NCBI RefSeq assembly: GCF_009649845.1
Contig: NZ_WJIE01000029.1
Coordinates: 1-47,044, forward strand
Reading direction: 5' to 3'
DNA from: Polyangium spumosum
Lineage (GTDB): Bacteria; Myxococcota_A; Polyangia; Polyangiales; Polyangiaceae
DNA length: 47,044 bases
Positions 7,401 through 16,064 of the stretch are shown here, in pieces. The translations under genes were made by a program, and so were the position numbers. Numbering within the stretch: the stretch's first letter is position 1; the number at the start of each line of letters is the position of its first letter. The notes under the pieces are model-generated. The model saw nothing but the letters and a program-made list of their open reading frames with translations. It was not told the DNA's origin and ran no database searches.

Positions 7401-9307
7401 CGGGGCTCGAGACCGGGCAGTACATCTGGTCGTTCTACAACACGGTCAACATCTCCACGAACAGCTTCCTCCGCGGCCTGCCGCTCGAGGAGGTCCTCGC
7501 CGAGGCGAAGAGCTTCGCCCCGATCCGGAAGCTCGACCGCTTCAACGCCATCACGTGGATGACCGGCGCGGTCGGGCAGATCGCGCAGAACCTCTCGACC
7601 GAGACCGAGCGGCCGGCGGAGCTCGTGGGGTCGTTCGTCGACATCAACGAGGTCATCGACGCGGCGCGCGGCATCGACAACCAGGCGTCCCTCTACTTCG
7701 CCAACCTCTACATCCTGCTGCTGCGCGTCTTCCAGGGCGCCTTCGAGGACGCGGCGCGCGTCGCGCTCCGGTCGAACCCCGAGATCGTGGGCGTCGCGAG
7801 CTGGCACGGGACGCCCGCCTTCCACTTCTACGGCGGGATCGCGCTCGCGAGGGCCTCGAGCCAGGTCGCGCCCGACGAGCGCCCGCTCTTGCTTGCACGC
7901 GCGGAGACCTACGCCGAGAAGGTCACGCGCTGGGCCGAGCTCTGCCCCGAGAGCTTCGCGCACCGGAGCGTCCTCCTGCGCGCCGAGCTCTCCCGCGCGC
8001 TCGGCAACGGCCGCGCCTCGGGCGACCTCTACGACCAGGCGATCGCGCTCGCGCAGCGCGGCCGCTTCGTGCAGGACGAGGCCCTCGCCAACGAGCTCTG
8101 CGCGCTGCACTGGCTCGACCTCGGCAAGACGACCATCGCGCGCGGCTACGTCGGCGAGGCCCACGAGCTCTACCTGCGCTGGGGCGCGACGGAGGCCGCG
8201 CGGCGCCTCTCGCGCGCGCACCCCGATCTCGTCCCGCGCGAGCCCCGCGGGGCCGCGCCGCTGCCCGGCGCCGCCGCGCCCGCGGCCGACGCGCTCGACA
8301 TCGGCTCGGTGCTCAAGGCGTCGCAGGCGATCTCGGGCGAGATCGTCCTCGGCCGCCTGCTCGAGGCGCTCATGCGTGTGGTGCTGGAGAACGCCGGCGC
8401 GCGTCGGGGCGTCCTGCTGCTCGTGCGGGACGACAAACTCGTGGTCGAGGCCGAGCACATCTTCGGGCAACCCACGCCGGCGCGGGCCGTGACGCCGCTC
8501 GAGAGACGCGAGGATCTGCCGGTCAGCGTGGTCTCCTACGTGGCGCGCACGCGCGAGCGGGTGCTGCTCGACGAGGGCGCCGCCGAGGGCCCGTTCGGCC
8601 GCGATCCGTACCTGGCCCGCGCGGCGCCGCGCTCGGCGCTCGCCGCGCCCATCTTCGGCAAGGGCCGGCTCGCGGGCGTGGTGTACCTGGAGAACGACCT
8701 CGCGCGGGGCGCCTTCACCCCGGCGCGGGTCGAGGTCGTGGGGCTCATCTGCACGCAGGCGGCGATCGCCATCGAGAACGCGCACCTCTACGCCGACCTC
8801 GAGCGCAAGGTCGAGGAGCGCACGGCCGCGCTGCGCCACGCGAACGAGGAGATCCTCGCGCTCAGCCTCGCCGATCAGGCGCGGAGGGAGCGCGAGGTGC
8901 TCGATCAGCAGGCCCTCATCCACCGGCAGGAGGAGGTCATCCAGGAGCTCTCCACGCCGATCATCGAGGTCTGGGACCGCGTGATCGCGGTCCCGCTCAC
9001 GGGCACGCTCGACGATCGTCGGGGCGAGGACATCATGGCGCGGCTGCTCCACCGGCTCGGCGGCTCGGCGTACCGCTGCGTGATCCTGGATCTGACCGGG
9101 GTCGAGGTCGTCGACACGGGCATGGCCGAGCGGATCGTGCGCATCGTGCAGGCGACGCGCCTGCTCGGCGCGAGCGTGATCATCAGCGGGATCCGGGCGG
9201 CCGTCGCGCAGACCATGATCCAGCTCGGCGCGGGCCTCGAGGGGTTGACGACGCGCTCGACGTTGCGGGAGGCGCTGCGCGGCTACATGCAGCAGCAGGG
9301 GAGATAG
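4418..9307 (+). CDS. Multidomain signalling protein: pseudokinase-AAA ATPase-TPR-GAF-STAS
   Basis: 1629 aa. Order: Ser/Thr-kinase fold (~1-290), predicted AAA/STAND ATPase (~300-580; Walker A GYSGIGKSS near 330, Walker B LFLDD near 457), long helical TPR-like region (~600-1280), GAF (~1297-1450), short coiled coil, RsbR-like STAS (~1509-1629). It belongs to the large kinase/ATP-binding group that usually ends in a histidine kinase; here the output is STAS. The kinase part keeps HRDLRPQN and APEQ, but the beta-3 Lys is Gln (VVLQVL), the DFG is TGSG and there is no Gly-loop, so it is probably catalytically dead. STAS keeps the two Thr positions phosphorylated in RsbR (VVDT, AQT). Start: ATG 4418 begins the MIDILGY pattern typical of the family; ATG 4379 and 4346 are also in frame. 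Confidence 0.88.
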   Translation: MIDILGYTAFERIEETPFVSTFRARRVHDGLPVVLQVLSAEGARTAEIARFKHQYERLSRVASPRLVAVLGVEERPGSLVVARADFPSRDLARVLAARPGRKMPAHEALAVAAAIAEALAALHRAGLVHRDLRPQNVLVGERGAVKVTGSGVDADVTRAHEQLYAEAVLEGVLPYVAPEQTGRMNRGVDHRADLYALGVILYQALTGRRPFEAADPMELIHAHLALAPEPPSRLDPTVPEAVSRVVLELLEKNAEDRYQSAEGLLADLERCRRGLESAGRVEPFTPALLDHEGAFRIHQKLYGRERDIEALVSAFDRAQRGARDIVLVSGYSGIGKSSLVQEILKPLARAKGYYTSGKYDQYNRDTPYSAVIQAFDGLVRQILSESSARIEAWRRSIVDALGQNGQVVCDVIPSLSHVLGPQPPVPALGPVESQNRLNRCFLRFVSVFARRAHPLVLFLDDLQWIDPASLGLLRELLADEALESLFFCGAYRDNEVSPAHPFIMALEELKRGGLTARDIVLGPLEREHLLDMLRDSLRRDDAGPLADALLEKTGGNPFFVRRFLQSLHDHGVLTYAAGAGFSWDLPQIEELAYTDNVVDLMVRTIGRLPAATQEILRFAAAIGNRFDLGVLATVSECSSEEAYGRLEPAVAEGLLIPNRSGYRFAHDKVQEGAYAMIPVEGRPAFHLRIGRLLADKANLADSQNLFDVVSHLNCAIDLIDDPYERLVLARMNLDAAARAEESAAFGAARSYLESGLVCLPDDAWTSHYRLRLAYAMKTGLMLSLLGQHDDALVVLADCLEHAEGRLDRTEVLRLKMNVQILKNDLPAALAEGLAALAPFGIVLPAFPDEATLDAQVRVTMDLVRERSLEALPDLPTLTDPEIRALLDVLQEFFAPGYFLNTNNFVISFAKILELTYQHGLSKSAIYACVNFGSFLCTRGDIELGYQFGRAAVDLMDKLADKKSEAMLHNMWGGFVQHWREGYPAYRETLVAGMHAGLETGQYIWSFYNTVNISTNSFLRGLPLEEVLAEAKSFAPIRKLDRFNAITWMTGAVGQIAQNLSTETERPAELVGSFVDINEVIDAARGIDNQASLYFANLYILLLRVFQGAFEDAARVALRSNPEIVGVASWHGTPAFHFYGGIALARASSQVAPDERPLLLARAETYAEKVTRWAELCPESFAHRSVLLRAELSRALGNGRASGDLYDQAIALAQRGRFVQDEALANELCALHWLDLGKTTIARGYVGEAHELYLRWGATEAARRLSRAHPDLVPREPRGAAPLPGAAAPAADALDIGSVLKASQAISGEIVLGRLLEALMRVVLENAGARRGVLLLVRDDKLVVEAEHIFGQPTPARAVTPLERREDLPVSVVSYVARTRERVLLDEGAAEGPFGRDPYLARAAPRSALAAPIFGKGRLAGVVYLENDLARGAFTPARVEVVGLICTQAAIAIENAHLYADLERKVEERTAALRHANEEILALSLADQARREREVLDQQALIHRQEEVIQELSTPIIEVWDRVIAVPLTGTLDDRRGEDIMARLLHRLGGSAYRCVILDLTGVEVVDTGMAERIVRIVQATRLLGASVIISGIRAAVAQTMIQLGAGLEGLTTRSTLREALRGYMQQQGR

Positions 9308-9362
9308 AACCGGGCGAGATCAGCCGGCCGGCCGAGCGTACCGGGCGCGCGGCCGACCCGGC

Positions 9363-10319
9363 TCAGGGCGGCGGCGCGGGGATCGCGCAGCGGACGCCGA
9401 GGAAGCCGCAGCGGTACGTCGTCTTGAAGGCGAACGTGAACCCTGCCTTGACCTCGTTTCCGCTGTCCTTCCAGCTCCCGCCGCGCCCGAAGCGGGCCGA
9501 GCTCACGACGTCGTTGCCCGTCGTGGTCCACTGGAAGACGTTGCCCGCGAGGTCGAGCACGCCTTGCGGGTTCGCCCCGGCCTTGAAGCTCCCGATCGGG
9601 CAGGGGCCGTCGCGCTTGGTGAGGCCCGACCAGCAGAGCTGATCGGTGGGCGGCTGGTTCCCCCACGGATACGTCCACGCCTCGGGGCCGCCGCGCGCCG
9701 CCCACTCCCATTCTTCGCCGCTGGGGAGGCGCTTGCCCTGCGCTTTGCAGTAATCGACCGCCTGCGGGAAATCGATGCACACGATCGGCAGGTCGCCCTT
9801 GCCCTCGACGCCGTATGTCGAGCCTTCGCAGACCTTGAGCAGGTTGTCGTTGCACTTCTTCGACTGCACGCACGCCGCGTACTGGTCCGTCGTGGCCAGG
9901 TTCACGTCGAGGCAATAATCCTTCACGGTCACCTGCGCCTTGATCGCGGCGAGCTTGAAGGAGCCGCCCTTGATGCGGACCATGCCGGCCGGGCATCCGC
10001 CGGTGTCCGGCTCGCTCGGCGGCGCCGGCGTCACCTCCGGCGCCGCGCTCGCGACCGGGGCCGCCGTGGCCTCCGGAGCGGCGGGGGTCGCGATTGCGCT
10101 CGGCGCGGGGGCTTCCACCTTTGCCTCCGTCGCGGCCGGCGGCGCGGGTTTTGGGGCCTCCGCCGCCGAGGTCGGGGGCCCCGCCGGGGGCGGCTCGGCC
10201 GTCCCGCCGCACGCGCTCACGGAGGCGAGCAAACACGCGGCCCTCCACGCGAACCGAGCCCCCGCCGCCGCGCCCGCGCCCTCTCCACGCATCCCGTTCG
10301 TCCATCGTCTCGCCGACAT
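9363..10319 (-). CDS. SUMF1/formylglycine-generating-enzyme-like lipoprotein
   Basis: 318 aa. The start at 10319 has an ideal ribosome site (GGAGG, 7 nt before ATG). A signal peptide ends at VSAC, a lipobox, then ~75 residues of Ala/Pro/Thr linker lead to an FGE-sulfatase domain (from about GGCPAGMVRIKGGSF to YRCGFLGVRCA). Hallmarks: WEWAARGG, YPWGNQ, DLAGNVFQW, GRGGSW. In this superfamily true sulfatase-modifying activity is rare; many members bind or modify other substrates, and the outer-membrane location argues against modifying nascent cytoplasmic sulfatases. It is last in a minus-strand operon, 23 bp after the 162-aa protein, convergent with the giant signalling gene. Function beyond family not claimed. 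Confidence 0.85.
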   Translation of the reverse strand: MSARRWTNGMRGEGAGAAAGARFAWRAACLLASVSACGGTAEPPPAGPPTSAAEAPKPAPPAATEAKVEAPAPSAIATPAAPEATAAPVASAAPEVTPAPPSEPDTGGCPAGMVRIKGGSFKLAAIKAQVTVKDYCLDVNLATTDQYAACVQSKKCNDNLLKVCEGSTYGVEGKGDLPIVCIDFPQAVDYCKAQGKRLPSGEEWEWAARGGPEAWTYPWGNQPPTDQLCWSGLTKRDGPCPIGSFKAGANPQGVLDLAGNVFQWTTTGNDVVSSARFGRGGSWKDSGNEVKAGFTFAFKTTYRCGFLGVRCAIPAPPP

Positions 10320-10342
10320 CGTTTCGCCTCCGACGCTCCTGC

Positions 10343-10831
10343 TCACATCGCCGTCACGGTGGGTGCCGCGCGATCTTCCAGCCAGTGCTCTTGAATGACC
10401 AGCGAAGGGATGGCCTTGAAGAGGCCCGCCTTGTCGAGGCCGCCGGTCCAGATCTGTATCACGCGCCGATCACCCTTCCGCATGGGGAACTGCACCTCGC
10501 CGCCGCGCCGCTCGTCCTTGTCGATCCAGAAGGACACCTCCGCCGCGTCCCCGCCGAGAACGACCATCGCGTGTGGCTTCGTCCCGAGGCATCGAATCTT
10601 GAGCCATTCGCGCACCCGGTACGCCGCGCAGGGCGCCGCGGCGGGGCCGGCGCGGGTCAGCCGGACCTTGGTCGCCTTCGACCACTCGTCGAAGCTCGGC
10701 GATTTCGTCTTTTCGTTGCCCGGCGGATCCACGTCGAGCGTCACGGCGTCCGCAGGCGCCTGGGCCGTGACCGGCGACGACACGAAGAGCGCCGCGGCGA
10801 GCGCGAAGAGGGGGAGCGGGAGGACCCTCAT
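10343..10831 (-). CDS. Small secreted protein of unknown function
   Basis: 162 aa with a clear Sec signal peptide (MRVLPLPLF, hydrophobic core, cleavage after VTAQA). The mature part has a short conserved-looking core with two Cys around APCAAYRVREWLKIRC, then VSFWIDKDERRGGEVQFP, suggesting a small disulphide-bonded beta-rich domain. Its start codon overlaps the stop of the upstream cytochrome gene (ATGA at 10828-10831), so translation of the two is coupled and they probably act together in the periplasm. The longer open frame up to 11707 is a shadow of the cytochrome gene. I do not recognise the family. Confidence 0.7.
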   Translation of the reverse strand: MRVLPLPLFALAAALFVSSPVTAQAPADAVTLDVDPPGNEKTKSPSFDEWSKATKVRLTRAGPAAAPCAAYRVREWLKIRCLGTKPHAMVVLGGDAAEVSFWIDKDERRGGEVQFPMRKGDRRVIQIWTGGLDKAGLFKAIPSLVIQEHWLEDRAAPTVTAM

Positions 10832-12948
10832 AACGTGCGCAAGAACGCGGCGAGCGCGTCTCGCTCCTCCCTCGAGAGCTGGTTCGTCTTGCCCATACGA
10901 TCGTTGTTCTTCGTGACGACGTCCTCGAGCGTCGCCGCGCTCCCGTCGTGCAGGTACGGCCCACGTCCCTCGAGGTAGAGGAGCGACGGGACGCGGAGTT
11001 CGCCGGTCCTGGGCTCGTCGAATTCCGGGTTCCGCGCGAGCTTCGGCAGCGGATAGACCTGCCGATCCGTGTACTCCGTCTCCGGGACGTGGCAACGAGC
11101 GCATTGCACGGCGTCCTTCATGAACACCTCCTTGCCGCGCTGCTCGACCGGCGTGAGCGCGCGCTGCTCTCGCGGCGGCGGCCGGAGGCCGGTGCGCACG
11201 AAGACGGCGAGGCGCGAGGCCCTGGCGTCGAGGTTTTGCGGCTCGTGTTTCGGGATCCCTCCCCAGCGGTGCAGGCCGAAGCCCCCACGCAGCCGCGCCG
11301 GCAGATCGGGGCTCTCGCCGACCCAGCCATAAGGTCCGGGCGAAGCGACGCGCCCCGCGAGCATGGGCGTCCTTCGTGGCACGCCTTTGACGCGATCGAC
11401 CTCGGGCACGTTTTCGGCCGTGCCGACGAAATTCAGGTTCGTCCCGTCCTCGGTGTTGAACTTGGCCTCGTGCCACACGTGCCCGTCGTCGCGCCCCTCC
11501 GGGTGACAGCCGGCGCAGCCGAGGCCGCCGCTCATGATACGATCGGTGGCATTGTAGAAGAGGCGCCTCCCGATGGCCGCCTCGCCGCCGAGCGGATCCT
11601 CCGCGATACGGACGAGCATCGGCGCGCTCGTCTTTTCGTGGGTCAACGCGCCCCGCGACGCGTGCCGCGCGAGCGGGACGGCCGCGAGATCGTACGTCGC
11701 GCGGCAAAAGACGTATGCCGTCGCCTCGTCCTCCGAGAGCACGACCCCCGCCGGGGCCCCGCCGCGGTTCGATATCCCCAGCGCGGGATCCCGCTCCGCG
11801 CCCACCTCGTAGGTGGCGACGACCGAGAGCGTCGGATCGGCCGCGAGCGCGTCGACCTCCACGAGCCGATCGTCCCCTTCGCCCGCGACGAGCAGCGTAT
11901 CGGCGCTGCGCCGGTAGACGACGGCGCGCGGCTGCGTGAAGGGAGCGAGGCTCGCGCCGGGGATTTGCAGCTCGGGCGCCGGGCCCTCGCCTTCGGCCCG
12001 GACCAGCGTGGTGTGCCCGCGATGGAGGGGCGCGAGGGCCTTGTCTTCGCCCGTGACGAGCACGTCGACCGTGGACACGCCGAACCAGGCAATCTCGCCC
12101 AGCGCGCCGAGCGCATGTCTCGGCGCGAAGAGCAAGCGGTCGTCGGGGGAAAACGTGATCGAATACCCGAGCGACGCGTTCAGCGACTTGCCCACCGGCG
12201 TACGCAAAGGCGAAGCCGTCAGATCCACGCGCCGCGGCGACGGAGCGCTCCCCGCGAGCTCGTCGATGCGGGTCAATGCGGCGCCCGTGAGATGCGAGAT
12301 GTAGGCCGAACGGCCGTCCTGGCGGATCGCGATGCCCCGCGGCTCCCGCGCGACGTCGACGGTCCAGCGGACGGCGTGGCTGCGCAGATCGACCGCGCTG
12401 ACCTTGTGTGTCCAGGCGCTCGTGACGATCGCGATCGATTGGTCCGCGGTGACCGCGAGGCCCCAGGCGTCGGCCGGGAGCTCGACACGTTTCGCCTCGA
12501 CGAGCGGCTGCCCGGGCTCGGCGCGGAAGTCGAGGAGCAGCCCCGGATCCCGGACGGTGACGAGGACCCGCCCCGGGAGGGTCACGACCTGCGCGGGGGG
12601 CCCGGGCATCTCCACGGCCGTGCCACTTCCGTCGGTCGACAGAGGCAACGGCACGCGCCGGAGCAGGTTGTGATCCTCGTCGGCGATGTAAAGCGCCTCC
12701 TCCCCGACGCCACGCGCGAGGACCGCGCCTTGCCGCGGGCCGATGGACGCGACGTTCGTGGTGGGTGTTCCCGTCGCGGGAGGAGCGGCCGCCGCGGAGG
12801 CCGAAGGCGCGGGCGCTGCGGCGTCGGCGGGGGCTTGTTCCGAGCCGGTGCAGGTGCAGCCGCCGGCGAGGCCGAGCGAGACGCCGAGGGTTATGCTGAC
12901 GAGGCGGAGCCGGGAGGCGAGAGGGAAAGCACGGAGCGGCTTGGGCAC
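10828..12948 (-). CDS. c-type cytochrome/beta-propeller lipoprotein
   Basis: About 706 aa. A signal peptide ends at LAGGC, a lipobox, then an Ala/Pro linker, a ~350-residue seven-bladed-propeller-like region with YVTN/SMP-30-type strands, and a C-terminal di-heme cytochrome c region with CAGCH and CARCH heme motifs, similar in layout to MauG/cytochrome-c-peroxidase-like proteins. Likely a periplasmic redox enzyme or electron acceptor attached to the outer membrane. I prefer the GTG at 12948, which puts the basic n-region directly before the hydrophobic core; an ATG at 13068 would add 40 non-conserved-looking residues and overlap the divergent P450. First gene of an operon with 10343-10831 and 9363-10319. 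Redox substrate unknown. Confidence 0.8.
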   Translation of the reverse strand: MPKPLRAFPLASRLRLVSITLGVSLGLAGGCTCTGSEQAPADAAAPAPSASAAAAPPATGTPTTNVASIGPRQGAVLARGVGEEALYIADEDHNLLRRVPLPLSTDGSGTAVEMPGPPAQVVTLPGRVLVTVRDPGLLLDFRAEPGQPLVEAKRVELPADAWGLAVTADQSIAIVTSAWTHKVSAVDLRSHAVRWTVDVAREPRGIAIRQDGRSAYISHLTGAALTRIDELAGSAPSPRRVDLTASPLRTPVGKSLNASLGYSITFSPDDRLLFAPRHALGALGEIAWFGVSTVDVLVTGEDKALAPLHRGHTTLVRAEGEGPAPELQIPGASLAPFTQPRAVVYRRSADTLLVAGEGDDRLVEVDALAADPTLSVVATYEVGAERDPALGISNRGGAPAGVVLSEDEATAYVFCRATYDLAAVPLARHASRGALTHEKTSAPMLVRIAEDPLGGEAAIGRRLFYNATDRIMSGGLGCAGCHPEGRDDGHVWHEAKFNTEDGTNLNFVGTAENVPEVDRVKGVPRRTPMLAGRVASPGPYGWVGESPDLPARLRGGFGLHRWGGIPKHEPQNLDARASRLAVFVRTGLRPPPREQRALTPVEQRGKEVFMKDAVQCARCHVPETEYTDRQVYPLPKLARNPEFDEPRTGELRVPSLLYLEGRGPYLHDGSAATLEDVVTKNNDRMGKTNQLSREERDALAAFLRTL

Positions 12949-13071
12949 GGAGGTGAGCAGGAGCTTACGCCTGCAGGGGGGGCGAGCTCCATGATTTTTT
13001 TCGAGCCCAGAGCGGCAGCGGAGGTGCGGCGGAAGCGAAAGCGAAATCCAATCGTGTATTGCGTCCACCCG

Positions 13072-13086
13072 ACATGATAGTCATGT
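13072..13086. promoter_or_regulatory. Operator-like dyad between divergent genes
   Basis: ACATGA-TAG-TCATGT: two perfect 6-base arms with a 3-base centre, lying in the gap between the divergent cytochrome lipoprotein and P450 genes, 5 bp before the P450 ATG. The surrounding 30 bp are unusually AT-rich for this sequence. A bound regulator here would block P450 translation start or transcription. Regulator not known. Confidence 0.4.
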
Positions 13087-13091
13087 ATTCC

Positions 13092-14324
13092 ATGACGACG
13101 ACGGCACCTCGAGACCTGCGCTTCGACCCGATGGATCCCTCCTACGTGAAGGATCCTTACCCCCTCTTTGCCCGCTTCCGGAAGGAGGCCCCCGTCCTGC
13201 ACTGGGAGCTGGGTGGTGGCCCCATCTTTTTCCGCTATCGTGACGTCCTCGCGATCATGCGGGATCCCAGGCTCGGCAACGATCCCACCCTGGGCGCCGG
13301 ACTTCATGCCGACATGAAGGCCGCCTACCCCGATTTCGCGGCCCAGGTCGAGCACAGCCTGTTCTACGCCGAAGGGGCGTGGCACGCGCGGATCCGCAAG
13401 CTCGTCAACCCCGCCTTCGGCCCCCGCGCGATCGAGGCGCACCGCCCGAAGGTGAAGGCCATCATCGACGCGCTCCTCGACGAGCTCCCGCGCGAGGGCG
13501 AGATCAACGTCTCCGCGGACTTCAACCGGAAGTTCCCCGTGCAGGTGATCTCGAGCATCCTGAACATCCCTCCGCACCATCAAGGCGATTTCATCGCCTA
13601 TTCGGACGCCCTGATCGCCACGGCCCTCCCGGGGCTCCCGCCCGAGCTGTTCGCGTCGTACATGCCTGCCTTCTCGCGGGGCTGCGCGATCGTGCGCGAA
13701 TGCATCGCCGCGCGCAGGGCGGAGCCCATCGAGGACGATCTCCTGAGCCAGCTCGTCGCTGCCTGCGACGAGGGGGATCGGCTCAGCGACGCCGAGCTCG
13801 TCGCCCTCGTCGGCGCCCTCCTCGCCGGCGGCACGGACACCACGGTCCACGGCACGAACAATACGATGCTCTCGCTCCTCCGGAACCCGGCGCAGTACGC
13901 GCTCCTGCGCGAAAACCCCGGCCTCGCCCGGAGCGCATTCGAGGAGGCCCTGCGACTCGAAGGCATCCAGCGTGTTCCGCTCGTCCGCTACGCAAAGGAG
14001 CCTCTCTCGTTGGAGGGCATCCACATCGAGCGCGGCAAGCCGGTCTTCTTCGCGCTTTTGTCCGCGCTCCGCGACCCGGAGTACCTCGCGGACGCCGACG
14101 TGTACGACATCCGCCGCCAGGTCCCGGGCACGACCCTCTGGTTCGGTCATGGCGCGCATTTTTGCCTCGGCGCATCCCTCGCCCGCATGGAGGCCGAGAT
14201 CGCGCTGCAGGCCTTCTTCGAGCGGTATCCCAAGGTCGAGCTCGCCGGCGAGCCGGTCTACGGCTCCCAGCCCATCCTGCGCAACATCGACAACCTGCCG
14301 CTGCGCGTCAGCGCCTCCGCCTGA
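13092..14324 (+). CDS. Cytochrome P450 (bacterial class I type)
   Basis: 410 aa heme monooxygenase, cytoplasmic, needing ferredoxin and reductase from elsewhere. Motifs: I-helix oxygen-activation site LLAGGTDTT, ExxR in FEEALR, and the heme loop FGHGAHFCLGASLARME with the Cys thiolate ligand. Length is normal for CYP107/CYP109-like bacterial P450s. ATG 13092 gives the usual short N-terminus before RFDPMDPSYVKDPYPLF; ATG 13083 and a start at 13059 are also in frame. Preceded by an AT-rich divergent promoter region with a dyad; followed after 95 bp by a PAS-PAS-PAS-STAS protein on the same strand, possibly co-transcribed. No biosynthetic cluster adjoins, so the substrate cannot be guessed. Confidence 0.92.
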   Translation: MTTTAPRDLRFDPMDPSYVKDPYPLFARFRKEAPVLHWELGGGPIFFRYRDVLAIMRDPRLGNDPTLGAGLHADMKAAYPDFAAQVEHSLFYAEGAWHARIRKLVNPAFGPRAIEAHRPKVKAIIDALLDELPREGEINVSADFNRKFPVQVISSILNIPPHHQGDFIAYSDALIATALPGLPPELFASYMPAFSRGCAIVRECIAARRAEPIEDDLLSQLVAACDEGDRLSDAELVALVGALLAGGTDTTVHGTNNTMLSLLRNPAQYALLRENPGLARSAFEEALRLEGIQRVPLVRYAKEPLSLEGIHIERGKPVFFALLSALRDPEYLADADVYDIRRQVPGTTLWFGHGAHFCLGASLARMEAEIALQAFFERYPKVELAGEPVYGSQPILRNIDNLPLRVSASA

Positions 14325-14419
14325 GCAGCGGGCGCGGCCGATCCTGGCTGGCCGGCCATATCCCTGATAGTATGCCCAGGACGTCCGTTTCCCACGGGGG
14401 GCAACCGTGAAGGTGGAAG

Positions 14420-16063
14420 GTGTCGGCTGTGAGTGATGATCCCAGCGTTGCTGAGAAAATAAATGATGGATCACACGAAGAGCTGCGCCGAAGGGTCGCG
14501 GAGCTCGAGCGTCGTGAGGTCGAGGCGCTCGCGAGGATTTCGCTCTACGAGCAGGTGCTCGACGCGCTCCCGGATCTCGTCGAGGTGAAGGACCACGAAC
14601 AGCGAATCGTCCACGTCAACCGGGCCTATCGAGAGCACCACGGGGCGCGGCTCGAAGAGCTCGTGGGCAAGACCGAGGCGGCCCTCGGGAGGCCCGACGC
14701 CCCGCTCCACGCAGAGCGAGATGCGCAGGTCCTGTCGGGCATCTTCGTCGACATCCCTTCGACGCCCGTCCCTCGCCGCGACGGCCGGGCGATGCCCTTT
14801 CACGTCGTCTGCGCGCCCCTCCGCGACGAGCAGAATCGAATCACGGGCATCGTCCAGAGCGCGCGCCCGATCCGCGGCGACGAAATGCAGGGCTCGGACC
14901 AGCAAACCGAGCGCGGCGAAGCCCACAACAGGGCGCTGCTCCGCGTCATCCCCGACATGTATTTCCTGCTCGACCGGGAGGGCACGTACGTCGATTTCTC
15001 CGCGGGGCGGGGCATGGATACCGCGCTGCCCCCCGCGCTCTTCCTGGGCAAACGCGTGAAGGACGTGACGCCCGATCTCGCGCAGTGGGCGATGGCCTGC
15101 GTGGACGAGGCGCTCCGCACGGGTGACCTCGTGCGGCACGAGTTCCGGCTCTTCGCGCAGGGGAAGTGGATCGATTACGAGGCGCGGGCGTTCGCGACGG
15201 GCCCCGAGCACACGCTCTTCATCGTGCGCGACATCTCGGCCGCGAAGTTGACCGAGCGGCAGCTCCGCGAAGCCGAGGCGCGCGACCGGGCCTTCGAAGA
15301 GCAATCGATGTTCGGCGTCTTCATGCTCCAGGGCAGCCGGCTCGTGTACGTCAACCCCAAGCTCGCCGAAATGCTGGGCCAGGAGCGGCGGGCGCTGCTC
15401 GGCGACGACGGGCTCACGTCGCTCGTCATGAAGGACGAGCGGGCCGATCTCGGCGCATTTCTGCGTTCCATCGAGCGGGCTGCCGAGGGATCCGAGGAGG
15501 CGCGGGGGCAGCTCGCCCTCCGGGCATGTCGCAAGGACGGCGCGCCCCTCTTCCTCGAGACCTTCGGCGCGCGCGTGACGTTCGGCGACGCCCCCGCGGT
15601 GATCGGCGTCGTGCTCGACGTCACCGCGCGACGTGAGGCCGAGGAGCAGCAGCGCCGCCTGCAGGACGAGCTCATTCGCATGCAGGAGATGATGGTCGTC
15701 GAGATGTCGACGCCGCTCATCCCGATCACCGACCAGATCGTGGTCATGCCGCTCATCGGCTCGCTCGACGACCGGCGCGCCGAGCAGGTGATGGGCCGCC
15801 TCCTCTCCGGCGTCTCCGGCTGTGGGGCGCGCGTCGTGATCATGGATATCACCGGCCTCTCCTCCGTCACCACGCAAACCGCGAGCGCGCTCGTCCGCTG
15901 CGCGCAGGCCGCGCGGCTCCTCGGAGCGACGGTGCTCCTCACGGGGATGCGCGCCGATGTGGCGCAGACGCTCGTGGAAATGGACGTTGATCTATCGGGG
16001 GTCGTGACGCTCGGGACGCTTAAGGCGGGGATCGCGCACGCCATGAGGCGAACCGGAGGATGA
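14420..16063 (+). CDS. PAS-PAS-PAS-STAS sensor protein (RsbR-like)
   Basis: 547 aa, cytoplasmic. A short coiled coil (~17-35) is followed by three PAS domains (~40-150, ~170-285, ~290-410), a helical linker, and a C-terminal STAS domain (~428-547). The linker/STAS junction (EMSTPLIPITDQIVVMPLIG) matches the other two STAS proteins in this window. STAS residues equivalent to the RsbR phospho-Thr sites are present (SSVTT and VAQT). In Bacillus such proteins form the stressosome with RsbS and RsbT; neither partner is here. GTG 14420 or GTG 14429 are both possible starts, each with a GAAGG-like site. 95 bp after the P450 gene; ends in a strong hairpin shared with the convergent gene. Confidence 0.87.
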   Translation: MSAVSDDPSVAEKINDGSHEELRRRVAELERREVEALARISLYEQVLDALPDLVEVKDHEQRIVHVNRAYREHHGARLEELVGKTEAALGRPDAPLHAERDAQVLSGIFVDIPSTPVPRRDGRAMPFHVVCAPLRDEQNRITGIVQSARPIRGDEMQGSDQQTERGEAHNRALLRVIPDMYFLLDREGTYVDFSAGRGMDTALPPALFLGKRVKDVTPDLAQWAMACVDEALRTGDLVRHEFRLFAQGKWIDYEARAFATGPEHTLFIVRDISAAKLTERQLREAEARDRAFEEQSMFGVFMLQGSRLVYVNPKLAEMLGQERRALLGDDGLTSLVMKDERADLGAFLRSIERAAEGSEEARGQLALRACRKDGAPLFLETFGARVTFGDAPAVIGVVLDVTARREAEEQQRRLQDELIRMQEMMVVEMSTPLIPITDQIVVMPLIGSLDDRRAEQVMGRLLSGVSGCGARVVIMDITGLSSVTTQTASALVRCAQAARLLGATVLLTGMRADVAQTLVEMDVDLSGVVTLGTLKAGIAHAMRRTGG

Positions 16064-16064
16064 A

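Noticed and set aside
4382-9052. Two long minus-strand frames (722 and 779 codons)
   Set aside because: Antisense to the pseudokinase-ATPase-STAS gene, charged low-complexity sequence without motifs.
10343-11707. 454-codon version of the small secreted protein
   Set aside because: Upstream codons are an out-of-frame shadow of the cytochrome gene; ATG 10831 gives a clean signal peptide.
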